A stretch of DNA of 64,000 bases from Bombardia bombarda (GCA_030512295.1 JAULSR010000002.1:1550001-1614000); one strand, 5' to 3'; shown: positions 22,461 to 34,130, counted from the stretch's first letter. Notes: generated by a model not told the origin, from the sequence alone. Numbers and translations: made by a program.

Positions 22461-23841
22461 TCACTTGTGCCCCTTCAGGTGCCAGTCAAACACCTTCCTA
22501 TAAACCTCCTTCCCATTCCCCTCAATAGTATCCCCGTGGCAAGGAATAATAGTCCTGAAATCCCACGCATCAATCCTCCTCACAGTCGCATTGAACCCCT
22601 CCCTGTTCCCGCGACTGAACGCATACCAAATCAGCCTCTTCATCCCTTTCGCCTCGCCCTCGGTCGAGTTCCAGCTCGCAAACGTCCGCGCCAGTAGGCC
22701 CGGGCGCGGCTTCTCCGCATCGGGCACGCGCGAGTACTGCTCGACCGCGGGCAGGTTGAACATGAAGTCGGCCTCGATGAGCACCCGGTCGGGCTTGTAG
22801 AAGAAGACGAGCTCCTTGTTGGGGTGCGCGTCGGCGTACTCGTACTCAAAGTCGGCGTCAAAGTCGGCCCCGATGCTGGTAGTGGTCTTGGTGGCGGCCG
22901 TGAAGACGACGGCGAAGGGCTCCTTGCCGACTTTGTCGTCGTTCATCTTGGCGCGCTTCTCGGGCAGGCCCTCGGGCCCGACGAGCTTGGCGCCGGGGTA
23001 GGCGCGGGCCCAGTCGGAGAGGAAGATGTGGTGCTCGATGTCGAGGGCGACGAGGTACTTTACGTCGCCGCCGAGGGACTGCACCTTTGCCTTGGTCTCG
23101 TCGGTGAGGGCCACGGGCGAGAAGACGGCGAGGCCGCCGGAGGTGAGTCGGACTGGGGGTGGGTTGTTAGTTTCGAGTGTTATTAGTGGTGAAGATGGTA
23201 TTGTCTTGGTACTTACCGACGGTGCCCCGTCCGCCAATGGGGATCTTGCCAAAGCGCAGAAATGGTACCGAGAAGGTGACAACATTTGGAGTCACGTCGC
23301 GAATGACCATAATCGCCGACGGGTTGGCGGGGATGAGTTTGGACGACATCTTGGGTTTACTATTGTTGTTGCTGTTGGTGTTCAAGAAACCGAGTCCAGG
23401 TCGGAAGTAAACGAATCCTGCAGCTGCTGCTACTGCACCCGCGAATAAACCGATAGCTACAAAGGGCTTTAAGCTACGAGGGATGAAAGATGCCTCGAGG
23501 GTTGCCGATTTGCGACGGCGCGTCGAGTCAGTAGTACTGGTGCTAGTTCTGATTAAACACCGCTGTTGCTGCCGAAGGGATGTCGTCTGGTATAGCTAAA
23601 GTCAGGTGGGCGGTAGTTGTGGTCGTTTAATCAGCGGGCTTGTTCTTATGATAGCAATATCGCTTGGTGGTTGTGATGGTGGTGGTGGTGTTGTGAAACG
23701 GGATCTCAGACAGAACGGGGGGCGTAGCTATGGACTTATATATAACAAATGTGACGCAATGCGATTGCACACACACACACACACACTCACGAAGTTGTAT
23801 TTGATGGATGTTGCCCTGCGGGCTGTTGATACTGTCCGCAT
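22461..23841 (-). CDS. DUF4336-family protein (metallo-hydrolase-like fold) with mitochondrial-type N-terminus, three exons
   Basis: The exons are 23791-23841, 23217-23595 and 22461-23152; phases fit, giving 373 residues. The first 17 residues (MRTVSTARRATSIKYNF) and the next 44 are Arg/Ser/Thr-rich with few acids. A membrane helix (FVAIGLFAGAVAAAAGFVYF, about 62-81) follows. This suggests import into mitochondria and anchoring in the inner membrane (inference). The DUF4336 domain then spans about 115-373, with VTPNVVTFSVPF, LVALDIEHHIFLSDW and IIPCHGDTI. His pairs of this kind are compatible with a metallo-beta-lactamase-like fold, but the activity is unknown. The first intron starts GTGAGT followed by a TG repeat and ends CTTTAG. 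A shorter model could start at the internal ATG 23347-23349 and would be cytosolic. Confidence 0.75.
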
Positions 23842-24905
23842 TGTGGGACTCCCTGGACTCTGAATGGATGACTGCGCCTGGTTGGCGTGGTTCCAAATGT
23901 CCTGAACTTGGAATCGTTTAGCGATGGATCCTGACCCAGACCGACCCGACAGGCTTCGAGAAAGCTGTCATTCGATGCCAGACAATCGGTAAGCCAGACA
24001 ATGAAAATAAAGACGGCATACGCACTTACGATTTGGAATTCGCTATAAACACCCTATTCCATCATGATAGTGCTTAACCTCTTCCATGGGAGTAGGGAAG
24101 CTCTTTGGAGCTCCTATCCTTGCATGACATCATGATGCGATAGACACAAAGGAGAGGCCGCGTCCCGGATCGGGGCCCCTAAAAAGCTTGACCGTTGGAA
24201 CTTTCAGGTCACAATTAAGCTCCGTTGCATCGAAGGATGGAGTGGATGCAAGCAGTACTGTACAAAAAATGGATCCGAGGTCGAGGCGGGCCGGCTGCCT
24301 GCCTGTATGCCGATTACCGAGGCCTACCTAGGTATTCGCTCCCTTACTAATGGCCCGACGACGACGCCGCTAATTTTGCTGCTCACCAATCACGGCGGTC
24401 GGTCATTATCTTTTTGCACGAATGCATTTCGCGATCACGATAGAGTGGCTCATCAACGCTGTTTTATCTGCATGTGAATGTTCCAGTTAGTAGCCTGTCG
24501 CGTGTCCATGCAAGGCACTAATCAACTATGGGTAGTTCGGGCCTGGCACGTAAATGTCATTCCAAATCATGGTGCAATGTAAGCCCAAGATATCATCAAT
24601 TGGCATTCTACGAACCTGAGTAAGCGAGTACGCAGTGCTGTCATTATTATTGTTGCGAAATTTCAAATAACGAATGAACTATTTCCATACGTAAGAACCT
24701 TGATTGACGACAAAAACTAAGAACATGACAATTAACCAAGGCAGCAGATACACACCCCAACAAAACTGGAAACAAAACAGTGAAAACAAACCAAGTAAAC
24801 AAAACCCACCCCCCCCCAAAAAAGAAGCAACCCCTATTCCCCCACGCTATACAACATCAACCCAATCAACCACCCACCATCGTGTAACACACCTTTTTGC
24901 TCATG
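23842..24905. other. 1.1-kb intergenic region
   Basis: It lies upstream of the DUF4336 gene and downstream of the coiled-coil gene. It contains a perfect TACCTAGGTA palindrome (24325-24334). The right end (24,700-24,905) is A/C-rich. I recognise no gene. Confidence 0.45.
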
Positions 24906-27900
24906 CTACCCCCTCCAAACCCCCTCCCACCACCCCCAATAATCAAACTCCATCACCCTCGCCACAGCCGGCCCATACACCAACCGATAATCCACATCCC
25001 CCGGCATCCACCCGCCAAACGGCCGCTCATCATACACGTCCCGCAGATACGCCTGCTTCCAGTCATTCGCCCCCAGCCACACGCTCCGCTCCCTCTCAGC
25101 CGCGCGATACGTCCACACCGCATACGCCAGCCCGACCATGATCACCGAGCCCACGACGGCCGGCGGCGACGGCCGGCGCGTGATCCACAGCATCGGCCTC
25201 TCGCGCAGCGATGCTGGTAGATCGTCGCTTTTGTCGTTTGCCAACAGTATCCACCTGAGGCGCTGCAGGAAAGACTGATCCGTGGACTGCAGATTGTGAC
25301 GGTAGCGGTACCAGACGCGGCGCGCGCGCAGGCTGAGCACGCGCCCAAGGTAGGTCGGTATGCCGAGGACGAGGGAGAAGAGGGCGTAGCCTGTCCTCCA
25401 GGTGTTGTAGGGCTGGATGAGGATGAGCATGCCGAGCCAGAGGAGCGAGGTGAGGAACTGGCAGGCGTAGGTCCAGCGGCTGCCAAAGGCGGCGATGTGG
25501 CCGTGGCCGTGCTGACCCTGACAGGTGGCGAGGGGGGCGTTGGGGTTGGTGTTGAAGCGGCGGATGGGCCCAGGTCGGGTTTGAGGTTGAGGTTGAGGTT
25601 GAGGTTGAGGCTGAGGTTGAGGGTGGGATTGAGAGTGGGATGAAGGGTGAGGCCGAGATCGCGGGGTGCTATTGTCGTAATTGTTATTGTTGCTGCTACT
25701 GGCCTGAACATATTCCTCAGCGGTAGGTGGGCTGCTTTGCGCGGGAGGGCTGCTGTCCGGCGGCAAGGGGCTGTGCTGCACCGGGCTGATGCCGAGGTTT
25801 TCCGGCCCCCCTTGCCATTTCACTAGGTTTGCCGTGCATCCGGGACAGCACGCCCCGTACACGGTGGCCTTGTAGACCCGGGGGAAGAAGAAGGCCAGCA
25901 GCGAGCAGAAGCAGGCGGCCTGGCCGCGCTTCTCCTCCTGGCGCAGCAGCTCGAGCTCGTAAAACACACGCACCATGCGCTTCTCGGCCTCGCGCCACCA
26001 CACGTCCATGTCCATGTCGAGGGAGCGGGATATTCTCTTCCTGTTGGATTCGACCTGGCTGACTCGCGTCTGTACCTCAACGTACATCTTCCTCAGACGG
26101 AGTTCCTGTTCCTCGAGATCAGCAGCGTTTTGCTGCGCTTCTTCGGCTCTCCCCAGATAAAACTCGGCCCTTTCTCTTTCTTTATCCGTCGCCTGCTCAC
26201 TCTGTAATAATCGTTCGCGTTTGGCGAGGTAATCAGTGCGATGCATCTCCAGGCCCCGTTTCTTTGCCAGCATATCTCTGATAGCATCTTCTGCGGTCCG
26301 CAGTTCCTTGTCCACCAGTAACCCTTGCCTCACTCTCTGCTCTATGATCAATTCTCTGATCTCACTTACCTCGCGCATTATCTCCCACTCTTTCAAGTTT
26401 GCAACCTGGGCCCGACGGACTAAATGCTCCATGCTATCTTTCATGTCCTTCTGTCCCGACGGCTCGAGGAGTAGCTGTCCCAGTGACACACCTTGGAGAT
26501 GTTCCTGTGCGATAGACACCAGTCTTTCAACTTCTTCGGGCGGCAGATTGCGGTTTGGGGGGGTCGTTTCCACATGGCTCTCGTATACCTCCATCTTTCT
26601 TGACAGTTCCTTTTGGTCTCTCTCAAGGCTTTTGATCTTCTCTCGCGCGCCCTCAAACAACTCATCTTCCCCGCCGTCGCTGGGGACGGTGGAACCAGGC
26701 TCGTTTTCAGCTTCCTCATCGGCTTCACTCCGAGAGATTTGCAAAAGCCATCGACCTTTCTCCTGCACCGACGCAGCTTTGATTTCGTCCCACCGCTTGA
26801 GCCGCTTCTCGAGCCTCTTCCCGTCTTCTTGGAGTATCGGCTTCTGATGCACAAGCTGCAGGCGCAAAGAATCCACGGCGGCCTGGAGCTGAGAAGAGTT
26901 ATGTACCTCTGTCGCATTCCGGATCATGTCCAAGGTATCAATCGCATGTTGTAATCGAGCAGGCTCACTTGTCTCAACCCTAGTCATAAGGATGTCCAAA
27001 ACCTCTCCCACTTCCTTGCTTTCCTCTTTGAGCAGTGACTTGTCCACGTCTGACTCTAGGCTTGCTTGCTGATACCGTTTGTTGAGGGAGTCAATCCTTC
27101 TTTGTAGTCCTTTTGCTTTATCTTGGTATCGTCTTTGAGCTTTTTTCCTTGCGTCATCTTGATCCGATATCCGCTGTTGTAGCTTCCGTATAGTTTCGGC
27201 GCTCTCCTTTGCTCGTCGATTCATCTCTTTCTGAAGGTGCTCCGCCACCCTCTTTTTGTCTGCCTTGTGGTTTTCTTCTTGCTTTTCGAACGCCTCTCTT
27301 TGCTTTTCGTGCTCATTACGATATTGGTCCTTATGTCTATCCAGTTCTGCTTGATAGCGCTCAACGAGATCATTCTGTCTAGCCATATGCCTCTTGTGTT
27401 GAGCGTCTTGCGTCTTCTCTTTCTCCTTCAGCGTGTTCAGCTCTTCCTTGAGGGTCTCCGTCTCCTTCTCTTGCTGAGCAAAACGCTCTTTGCTCACAGC
27501 CAGGGCCTGGGCATTGTCCAGATTGTCCAAGAGCTGATCTTTCTGCTTGAAGTCCACCTCGGTCGCTTCGGGGTCCCTCGGCAAAGCTTCCACCTCACCT
27601 TCGGTGCTAGTCTTGGATGACGGCTGCGGTTGGCGTGCTTCCACTTCTTTCAGCTTATTAATGGCCTGATCGAGTTGCCCTTTGACTCTTTCGAGGGCAC
27701 GTTCGAGCTCTTCCTTCTCTGAGTACAAGCGGTCCTCAGCCTCCGCGATGATTTTGTTCTCGGCTCGTAGGTCGCTGACCTCCTCCGCTTTCTTCACCCT
27801 CTTCTTCTTCTCCACCTGAATAGTCTCTGTCGCTTCTTCGATCTGCCTCTCGAGCTCAACTTTCTCAGTCTGAAAAGACAAAATCTGGCTTCGGAGGGTG

Positions 27901-28765
27901 CCATTCGCATTGCTCAGCTTAAGATTAGCCTGGCGATGTTCTCTGTCCTTTTCCTCCAGTTCAGACTCTAGCTCAGCGATTTTCGCTTCAAGACCTTCAA
28001 TTGCCAAGTCTGTGTCGCGTTTCAGCTGAGCATGTCGGTTTTCAAGGTCCATGTACATCGTCAGCTTCTCTTTATCTTCGCGGATCTGTTTATGAGCGTC
28101 CATGAGGGCCGCGAGGGCATTCTCCTTGCCCTCCCATACCCTGTCGTAGAATGTGAGCAGTCGTCTCCACAGTGTTGACACCTGCGCATCCTTCAGTTCT
28201 TGCAAGATTGCCGTCTGAAGAATACTGTTTGGGTCCACTTGTGCGAGCATGCCGGTCGAGGGTATTGTATCGGCGGTGTCGAGACGCGACTGGAGGATCT
28301 TATCGTATGCCTCGTCCGTTGGGTTGTAGCCTTCTCCATCTAGATACTCCGGCAACCTTGGGTTGTACAGATAGATACCATGAGTCTCAAAGTCGCTCTG
28401 GATGGATGACGAGTTCACAGAAGAGGCACGTTTTCTTCTTGAACCGCTCTCGGCAGCACTACCTGACGGTGACCTGCGGTGTCCTGGACCCCCTTTCCTG
28501 CCCTGTCGCAAAATCGGGGAAAACCCCCGGGAAGACTCTGAGGTGAAAGATGGCCCCCAGTAGCAGACTGGGGCGAGAGATGGGTGAACATATCCGCCCT
28601 AGCCGACCCAACAGGACGCGCCGATTTGTCGGGTGACACAGGTCGGTCGGGCGCAACGGGGTTGTCAGAGTCATTGTTGTCATCAGTACCTTCCTCTGGG
28701 ATGTCGAGACGAGGAGACAAGGCCTCTCTCCCAGAGGGTGGTAGCTTTTCCTCCCCTTCCTCCAT
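24906..28765 (-). CDS. Large coiled-coil protein with C-terminal membrane segments, function unknown
   Basis: The main frame (24906 to about 28537) encodes some 1,200 residues. An N-terminal basic Ser-rich part (GHRRSPSGSAAESGSRRKR) and a short conserved block (HGIYLYNPRLPEYLDGEGYNPTDEAYDKIL, written here in pieces: HGIYLYNPRLPEYLDGEGY, NPTDEAYDKIL) precede about 750 residues of heptad-rich Glu/Lys/Gln coiled coil. Then come a Cys-containing hydrophobic stretch (VYKATVYGACCPGC), a Pro/Gln-rich linker and two or three membrane helices (LTSLLWLGMLILI, YALFSLVLGIPTYL, VVGSVIMVGLAYAVW). The layout resembles nuclear-envelope or ER-anchored scaffold proteins, but I cannot name it. The likely ATG is at 28763-28765 (MEEGEEKLPPSGREALSPRL). 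That start reaches the main frame either through an intron 28538-28689 (GTACTG...CTCAG, in frame) or across a one-base error near 28,525-28,545. Confidence 0.7.
25575..25625. repeat. Hexanucleotide repeat encoding Gln-Pro dipeptides
   Basis: About eight near-perfect GAGGTT units on the plus strand read as a PQPQ run on the coding minus strand, inside the linker before the membrane segments of the coiled-coil gene. Confidence 0.8.
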
Positions 28766-29296
28766 CGTTTTATCGCGGTATAAGATGGCGAGTGGTCTGT
28801 AAGTGAAGGCGTCAAGACAGAAAAACGTCAACCGCCGCTGAAAAGCTGAATGCTCTGCGTGACGGACAGGTTGTGTTCAGCGGGATGGTAATGCGTAGGA
28901 TGGTTGAAATACTATCAATTATTCCCTTTGATGGTACTAAACAATTCTTTCGCATCGAAAGAAGTGCCCTGGACTCGCCGCATTGGTTGGAAACCAACGG
29001 CATTGAAACAAAGGACTCGCCATATGTTATTGCCGTTTCCGGTACTCCTCGATGCCTCGAATAGAGCAAGCTATTTAACAAAGAACCCCAACAAGAACCC
29101 TACACCACGCCAAAGGGACAATCTCCTGTTGATTCAGATCGATTGGTCCCGAGTCGAATCCATTTCGTGATGGAGATAGCTGACCCCGAGCGCCCAAACA
29201 ATAGTCGTGATACTTGCACCCTTGTCGCTATAATCAAGCATCGCCTGCTAGCAAATTTTGTACACCGTGTTGATCTTGACAATTGATCCGCTGAGA
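28766..29296. other. Intergenic region upstream of the coiled-coil gene
   Basis: This 531-base stretch holds the promoter of the coiled-coil gene and the 3' flank of NSE4. I see no gene or repeat. Confidence 0.45.
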
Positions 29297-30651
29297 TTAG
29301 CTGTACCAGCCTCTGGCTCCTGGACCTTGTGGCTCCTCCTCCTCCTTCCGGTGGGGAATCATGGATTCCTTGATGTTAAAGGCATCAATAAGATCGTGCC
29401 AGATCTCCATGTCGATCGACATGATGGCTTGATGCCTCGTTGTGCCATGGTTGGCTTGGGTATCGTCATCAGTGTCCCTATGAACAGGGTCTGTCAACGT
29501 ATTAGCGATGATCAGCCAGAACAACTATATATCACTATCCACATACTTAAAGATGGGAGGCCATTTTCGTCGAAAGCGAGCTTAACGCTTCCCTCGCGGA
29601 TCAAAAAGCTGACGTAGAACATGTTTTCGACCGTCTGACCAAACGAGTGTGGATTGACCACAAATCTTAAGAGGTCGATGCCTCCCGTGCTGCGCAGTGA
29701 ATGTTTGTCCATGATCACCCTCTCTTCTTCGTCCGTGATGTTGTCCGCATTTAAGGCGTCCTCAGCCGCATCCTGTGAGCTCTGCTGCAATTGAACTAGG
29801 CGCTCGTAAATCTTTTTGCAGGTAGCCGGTAGGTCGTTCTTATCCGACTTCTCGAGATCCTTAGGCGACATCCCCCGAGGCCTGATCTCGGGAATACCAC
29901 TCACTTTGAGCGGCGCTGATCGTTTGATGACCTTCCTGACCTTCTTTTCGATTGACAGTGGGCCCAGAAGAAAGCCGGACAGGGCAGGGCGACGAACACT
30001 GGGGACAGAGGCGAAGCGTCCCAAATGCGACCAATCCATCATGTCGCCCTCGTCTCCAACCTCGTCCTCGTCATCGCTACCAATAGCGCTTCGGGTTGGC
30101 TGCCGGCGTCGTCTTTGCGTGTTTGAAAGCTCTTCTGCCTCGTCGTCGTCGATCCCGCGGCCCTGGAGCATGTAAGTGATGCACTTAGAGACGAACTCGT
30201 CGACATCGACCCCGTTGCCAACGTTTCCAGAGGTGAGACGCTGCACCCGACGAGCCGACAGGTCAGCGGCTATGACCAGCCCATGTGAGTCAATGGCAGC
30301 TTCTGTTGTTTGCCTGACGTTCTTGATGATGTTGTTTGACTGATTTAGATACTCTAACACGGCCTTTGGGTTCGCCTGCAAAAACTCATCGGGATTCTCT
30401 CGCATCTGCTTCTGCATATCACGCAAGCTGCGCTGAATCGCACGCCGCTCGTGCATGGACTGGTCGGGGTCATACTCCTGGAGGTCGCCGACATCTTCAC
30501 GCCCTGGGGACGAGTCTCGTGTTCGCCGTCTGCTGGTCGATGGCTCCCCGCCAATGTCGGAAACCCGCTTCCGTGTGCCAGCCTGAACGGCATTTGATGG
30601 ATTGCCCCGATTTCTCACGGTGAGATTCTGCTGGCTGTCGATGTCTGCCAT
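29297..30651 (-). CDS. NSE4: Smc5-Smc6 complex kleisin subunit Nse4
   Basis: Exon 1 is 29547-30651 and exon 2 is 29297-29490, donor GTATGT and acceptor GACAG, giving 432 residues. The N-terminal helix region (RSLRDMQKQMRENPDEFLQ...) and the block QSNNIIKNVRQTTEAAIDSHGLVIAADL are typical of Nse4. The C-terminal winged-helix part contains GGIDLLRFVVNPHSFGQTVENMFYVSFLIREG, given here as its landmarks FVVNPHSFGQTVENMFYVSF and IREG, and is completed by exon 2 (RHQAIMSIDMEIWHDLIDAF). Family knowledge: Nse4 bridges the Smc5 and Smc6 heads with Nse1 and Nse3 and acts in DNA repair and replication-fork stability in the nucleus. An acidic insert (DDEDEVGDEGDMMDW) sits mid-protein. It is divergent from VPS34. 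Confidence 0.92.
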
Positions 30652-31277
30652 GATTGGCGACAAAGAAGGTGATGGGGAGTAAAGCCGAGAATATCTTGTG
30701 CAGGCTACAGCGGTCGGTCATACAATTATTCCGAATTCACGAGAACTCTGAGGAATATCCTAGAGCGGAATATGGCGAGTTTGTGTTGGATTTGTGCTGA
30801 GATCACGGCAGAGCGCGGTCTTTGTTCGGCCTAGCATGAATGAGATCCAGGGTTCTTGTCGCGCTTTCACGAGACTTAGAGACGAGACGGGATTTAGAGA
30901 CGCGACTTCCTGATTGATTTAATCCACACGCCTGCCGTCGTTGCCAAGGGCCCGGTACCTACCTAGGTAGCAGTGGTCGTTGGAGAGCGGGGCAAAGGTG
31001 CCTAGCTGATCCCCCGCCTTACCAGCAACAGCCGCTGAGCTGAGCTTCTAGGGAAGCTGTCACGCTGCCTAAACGCGGTAAGTGTGCGCTAGGGTACATG
31101 TACCCTGCTGGGTTACCCACCCGACCTGTGCACCTGCCTGGGTTGCTCATCCACCTTCCGCAACCCACCTCCATCTTGGAGCTTGTTCAACCACATCCCA
31201 ACTGGAGGAGGCAGCTATTTGCTACACAAGGTAGCGGATATTAGAGCAGCACGTTAAGATCGATCTCAGAAGCTCCC
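30652..31277. promoter_or_regulatory. Divergent promoter region of NSE4 and VPS34
   Basis: This 626-base region separates two divergent start codons. It carries a perfect 12-base palindrome CTACCTAGGTAG at 30959-30970 and nearby direct repeats of a CCTGGGTTGC/CTGGGTTACC kind (31105-31145). No TATA box is obvious. Confidence 0.5.
30959..30970. repeat. CTACCTAGGTAG palindrome
   Basis: A perfect 12-base palindrome in the NSE4-VPS34 promoter region. Related palindromes occur at 8282-8291, 15977-15989, 24325-24334, 36548-36558 and 38945-38957, all outside coding sequence. Confidence 0.85.
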
Positions 31278-34130
31278 ATGTCAACAGCTCGTCCATCGAA
31301 ACCATCCCAAAACCGTCCCGAAGACGCGGAAGAGGAAGAGGAAGAGGAACAATCGCCCAGGATGGAGCCGTTCTCGTTTGCTAGCTCTGACACGCTCGAC
31401 TGCTCCGTCAGCATTCGCATCATTAATCTCGAGGGGGACGAAGCTCCTCTCTTATTCTCTACCCTTATCGACCACCCTGAGCTACAGCACATAGGGTCGA
31501 ACCAGAGTCCGCATTCGGACCTCTATGTCACCGTCCAAGTGTGGGCTGACTCCAAGCCCTTGACTGTGCCAGTACAAACAGCCTACAAGTCGTTCCGGTC
31601 CGAGCGGAGGTGGAATGAGTGGCTCACCCTTCCCGTTGCATACTCTGCGCTTCCCGTGAACTCGCGCCTTGCCATCACTCTATGGGATCTCTCGCCCGCG
31701 GGAGGCAGCGGGGCCCAGGGCCATGCCATTCCCTTTGGTGGAACGACGCTCCCACTGTTCGACAAGGATAACCAGCTACACAAAGGCCGCCAGAAGTGCC
31801 ACGTATACCGACACCGACAGGCTGATGGTAACGATGACTCCAAGACACCTGCGGTTTTAGGGAAAAAGAGGACAGACAGCAGGAAGCCACCCGTTGTTGT
31901 CGTGCGGGACAAGGACGCTGAGGAGCTTGACCGTATGGAAAAGCTATTTAAAAAACATGAAATGGGCGAGATTCCCCGCGTCGACTGGCTTGACCAGCTT
32001 GTATTCAGAGGGTTTGAGAAGCGTGGACTTCAGTCCTCAAAGTCTGCCTTGGGCAAGGCGATCCAACGGCAGCAAGCGTCCAAAACCGATGTACCAAACC
32101 TCGAAAAAGATAATAAGGAATCCGCCAGCGATCGAGATGCAGGGAACAACAGCTCTGCGCCAGCTCCTTCAAAGTTTTTACTAAACGTTGAACTGCCACG
32201 ATTCGATTTTCCTGTAGTTTTTGCCGACCATGAATATCCACCTCCGCCCGTCTCGTCACTACAGCACCTCTCTTCGTCACAGTCGAACATAGCTCTGAAG
32301 CCACCGCCCGAGGTTCAGTTCGGCCCGGGCATCAACGGGATTGACGATACTGATGAAGGCTATGGTAGTCGCCTGATCCGAGTCTATGATCCCGAGGTTG
32401 GAGCTCGGGATAATCCCGCAGAGAGCAAACACCGAAGACTGGTGCGGAGCCAGCATCGCAATGGCATACTGGATAAGGATTTAAAGCCAAACGCAAAGGT
32501 CAGGGACGAGCTGAATCTCATCATGTCGTACTCGCCAACGCACATCTTATCCCCAGAGGAGAAGGATCTCATCTGGAAGTTCCGCTATCACTTGACGAGG
32601 AATAAGAAGGCTCTCACCAAGTTTGTCAAGTCGGTCAACTGGCAGGATCTGGCGGAATCGAAGCAGGCCGTTCAGGTCCTTGGAAAATGGACCGACATTG
32701 ATGTGGACGACGCGCTGGAGCTGCTCGGGCCGACGTTTGATAACTCTTCGGTGAGAGCCTTTGCTGTGGAACGCCTTGGCAAAGCCGATGACAATGAGTT
32801 ACTATTGTATCTCTTACAGCTGGTGCAAGCGCTCAAGTACGAGCACATCTCGCCACAATCTGGGTACGAGGTTGCCCAGGACTCCTCACTGGCCCGATTT
32901 CTCATTGCGAGGGCTGTCAACAGCCTGGTACTTGGAAACTACTTTTGGTGGTACGTGATGGTTGAATGCGATGACAAGACGGCAGATCAAGGGCATGATT
33001 TCCAGGTCATCTACGACAAGATTGCCTACGACTTCATGACGGAGCTCGTTAAACGTCCGGGCGGAAAGGAAACGCGCAAGACATTGCTACGCCAGGCCGA
33101 ATGGATCCAGATGCTTTCGAGGATATCAGCTGAGATCAAGGAGTCCAACGAGTCTGTTTCTAAGAGAACGGACCGGGTCAAGCACTTCCTGGCCGACCCC
33201 AAGAATGAGCTCGTTACAATCGACCCGCCATTGCCCCTTCCCCTGGACCCGTCAGTGGAAATCACCGGCGTAATACCCGAGGATACTATCGTCTTCAAAT
33301 CCTCGCTACATCCAATCAAGGTGGCCTTCAAGACGACCTCGGGGCGGAAATACCCAATCCTCTTCAAGACCGGCGACGACCTCCGCCAGGACCAGCTCGT
33401 GATCCAAATCATCACGCTCATGGACAATCTGCTCCAAAAGGAGAACCTCGACCTCAAGCTCTCGCCATACAAGATCCTCGCGACCAGCACCAACGCGGGG
33501 CTGTCGCAGTTCGTGCCCTCGATGAGCTTCCAGGGCATCTACAAGTTCCGGAAAACCAACCCGGCGCTCGCCTACCTGAAGCAGAACAACCCCGACAGCC
33601 AGGGGCCCCTGGGCCTGCGCAAGGAGACGCTCGACACGTTTGTCAAGTCGTGCGCGGGCTACTGCGTCATCACGTACATTCTCGGCGTGGGCGACCGCCA
33701 CCTGGACAACCTGCTGCTAGCGCCGGACGGACACTTCTTTCACGCGGACTTTGGCTATATCCTCGGCCGCGACCCGAAGCCGTTCGCGCCGGCCATGAAG
33801 CTGTCCAAGGAGATGGTGGACTGCATGGGCGGGTCCAGCTCGGAGCACTATCGGCAGTTTAAGCAGTATTGTTTCTTGGCGTACAGCGCGCTGCGGAAGA
33901 ATAGCAACTTGATATTGAATCTGTTTAGTCTGATGGTGGATGCGAATATCCCTGATATCAGGCTGGAGCCGGACAAGGCAGTGCTGAAGGTTAGGGATCG
34001 GTTCCACCTGGAGCTGAGCGAGGAGGAGGCGATCCGGCATCTGGAGAGGATCATGGATGATAATCTGAATGCGCTGGTGCCGGTGGTAATTGATAAGCTG
34101 CATGAGCTGGTGCAGGCTTTCAGGGCTTGA
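31278..34130 (+). CDS. VPS34: Class III phosphatidylinositol 3-kinase Vps34
   Basis: Intronless, 950 residues. The order is a C2 domain (about 40-240), a PIK helical domain (about 400-590, LSPEEKDLIWKFRYHLTRNK) and a lipid kinase domain (about 640-945). Catalytic landmarks are GDDLRQDQLVIQ, GVGDRHLDNLLL (DRH near 804-806) and the activation-loop DFG (near 823-825), followed by LGRDPKPFAP; all are intact. Family knowledge: Vps34 makes PI3P from phosphatidylinositol on endosomes and autophagosome membranes, in complexes with Vps15 and Vps30 plus Atg14 or Vps38. The first ATG gives an acidic leader (EDAEEEEEEEQ); the ATG at 31362 (MEPFSFASS) is a plausible alternative start. Codon use in the kinase part is strongly GC-biased. 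Confidence 0.95.
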   Translation: MSTARPSKPSQNRPEDAEEEEEEEQSPRMEPFSFASSDTLDCSVSIRIINLEGDEAPLLFSTLIDHPELQHIGSNQSPHSDLYVTVQVWADSKPLTVPVQTAYKSFRSERRWNEWLTLPVAYSALPVNSRLAITLWDLSPAGGSGAQGHAIPFGGTTLPLFDKDNQLHKGRQKCHVYRHRQADGNDDSKTPAVLGKKRTDSRKPPVVVVRDKDAEELDRMEKLFKKHEMGEIPRVDWLDQLVFRGFEKRGLQSSKSALGKAIQRQQASKTDVPNLEKDNKESASDRDAGNNSSAPAPSKFLLNVELPRFDFPVVFADHEYPPPPVSSLQHLSSSQSNIALKPPPEVQFGPGINGIDDTDEGYGSRLIRVYDPEVGARDNPAESKHRRLVRSQHRNGILDKDLKPNAKVRDELNLIMSYSPTHILSPEEKDLIWKFRYHLTRNKKALTKFVKSVNWQDLAESKQAVQVLGKWTDIDVDDALELLGPTFDNSSVRAFAVERLGKADDNELLLYLLQLVQALKYEHISPQSGYEVAQDSSLARFLIARAVNSLVLGNYFWWYVMVECDDKTADQGHDFQVIYDKIAYDFMTELVKRPGGKETRKTLLRQAEWIQMLSRISAEIKESNESVSKRTDRVKHFLADPKNELVTIDPPLPLPLDPSVEITGVIPEDTIVFKSSLHPIKVAFKTTSGRKYPILFKTGDDLRQDQLVIQIITLMDNLLQKENLDLKLSPYKILATSTNAGLSQFVPSMSFQGIYKFRKTNPALAYLKQNNPDSQGPLGLRKETLDTFVKSCAGYCVITYILGVGDRHLDNLLLAPDGHFFHADFGYILGRDPKPFAPAMKLSKEMVDCMGGSSSEHYRQFKQYCFLAYSALRKNSNLILNLFSLMVDANIPDIRLEPDKAVLKVRDRFHLELSEEEAIRHLERIMDDNLNALVPVVIDKLHELVQAFRA

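Noticed and set aside
24704..25141. 145-codon Thr/Pro/Asn-rich frame
   Set aside because: Low-complexity frame over the A/C-rich 3' flank and antisense of the coiled-coil gene.
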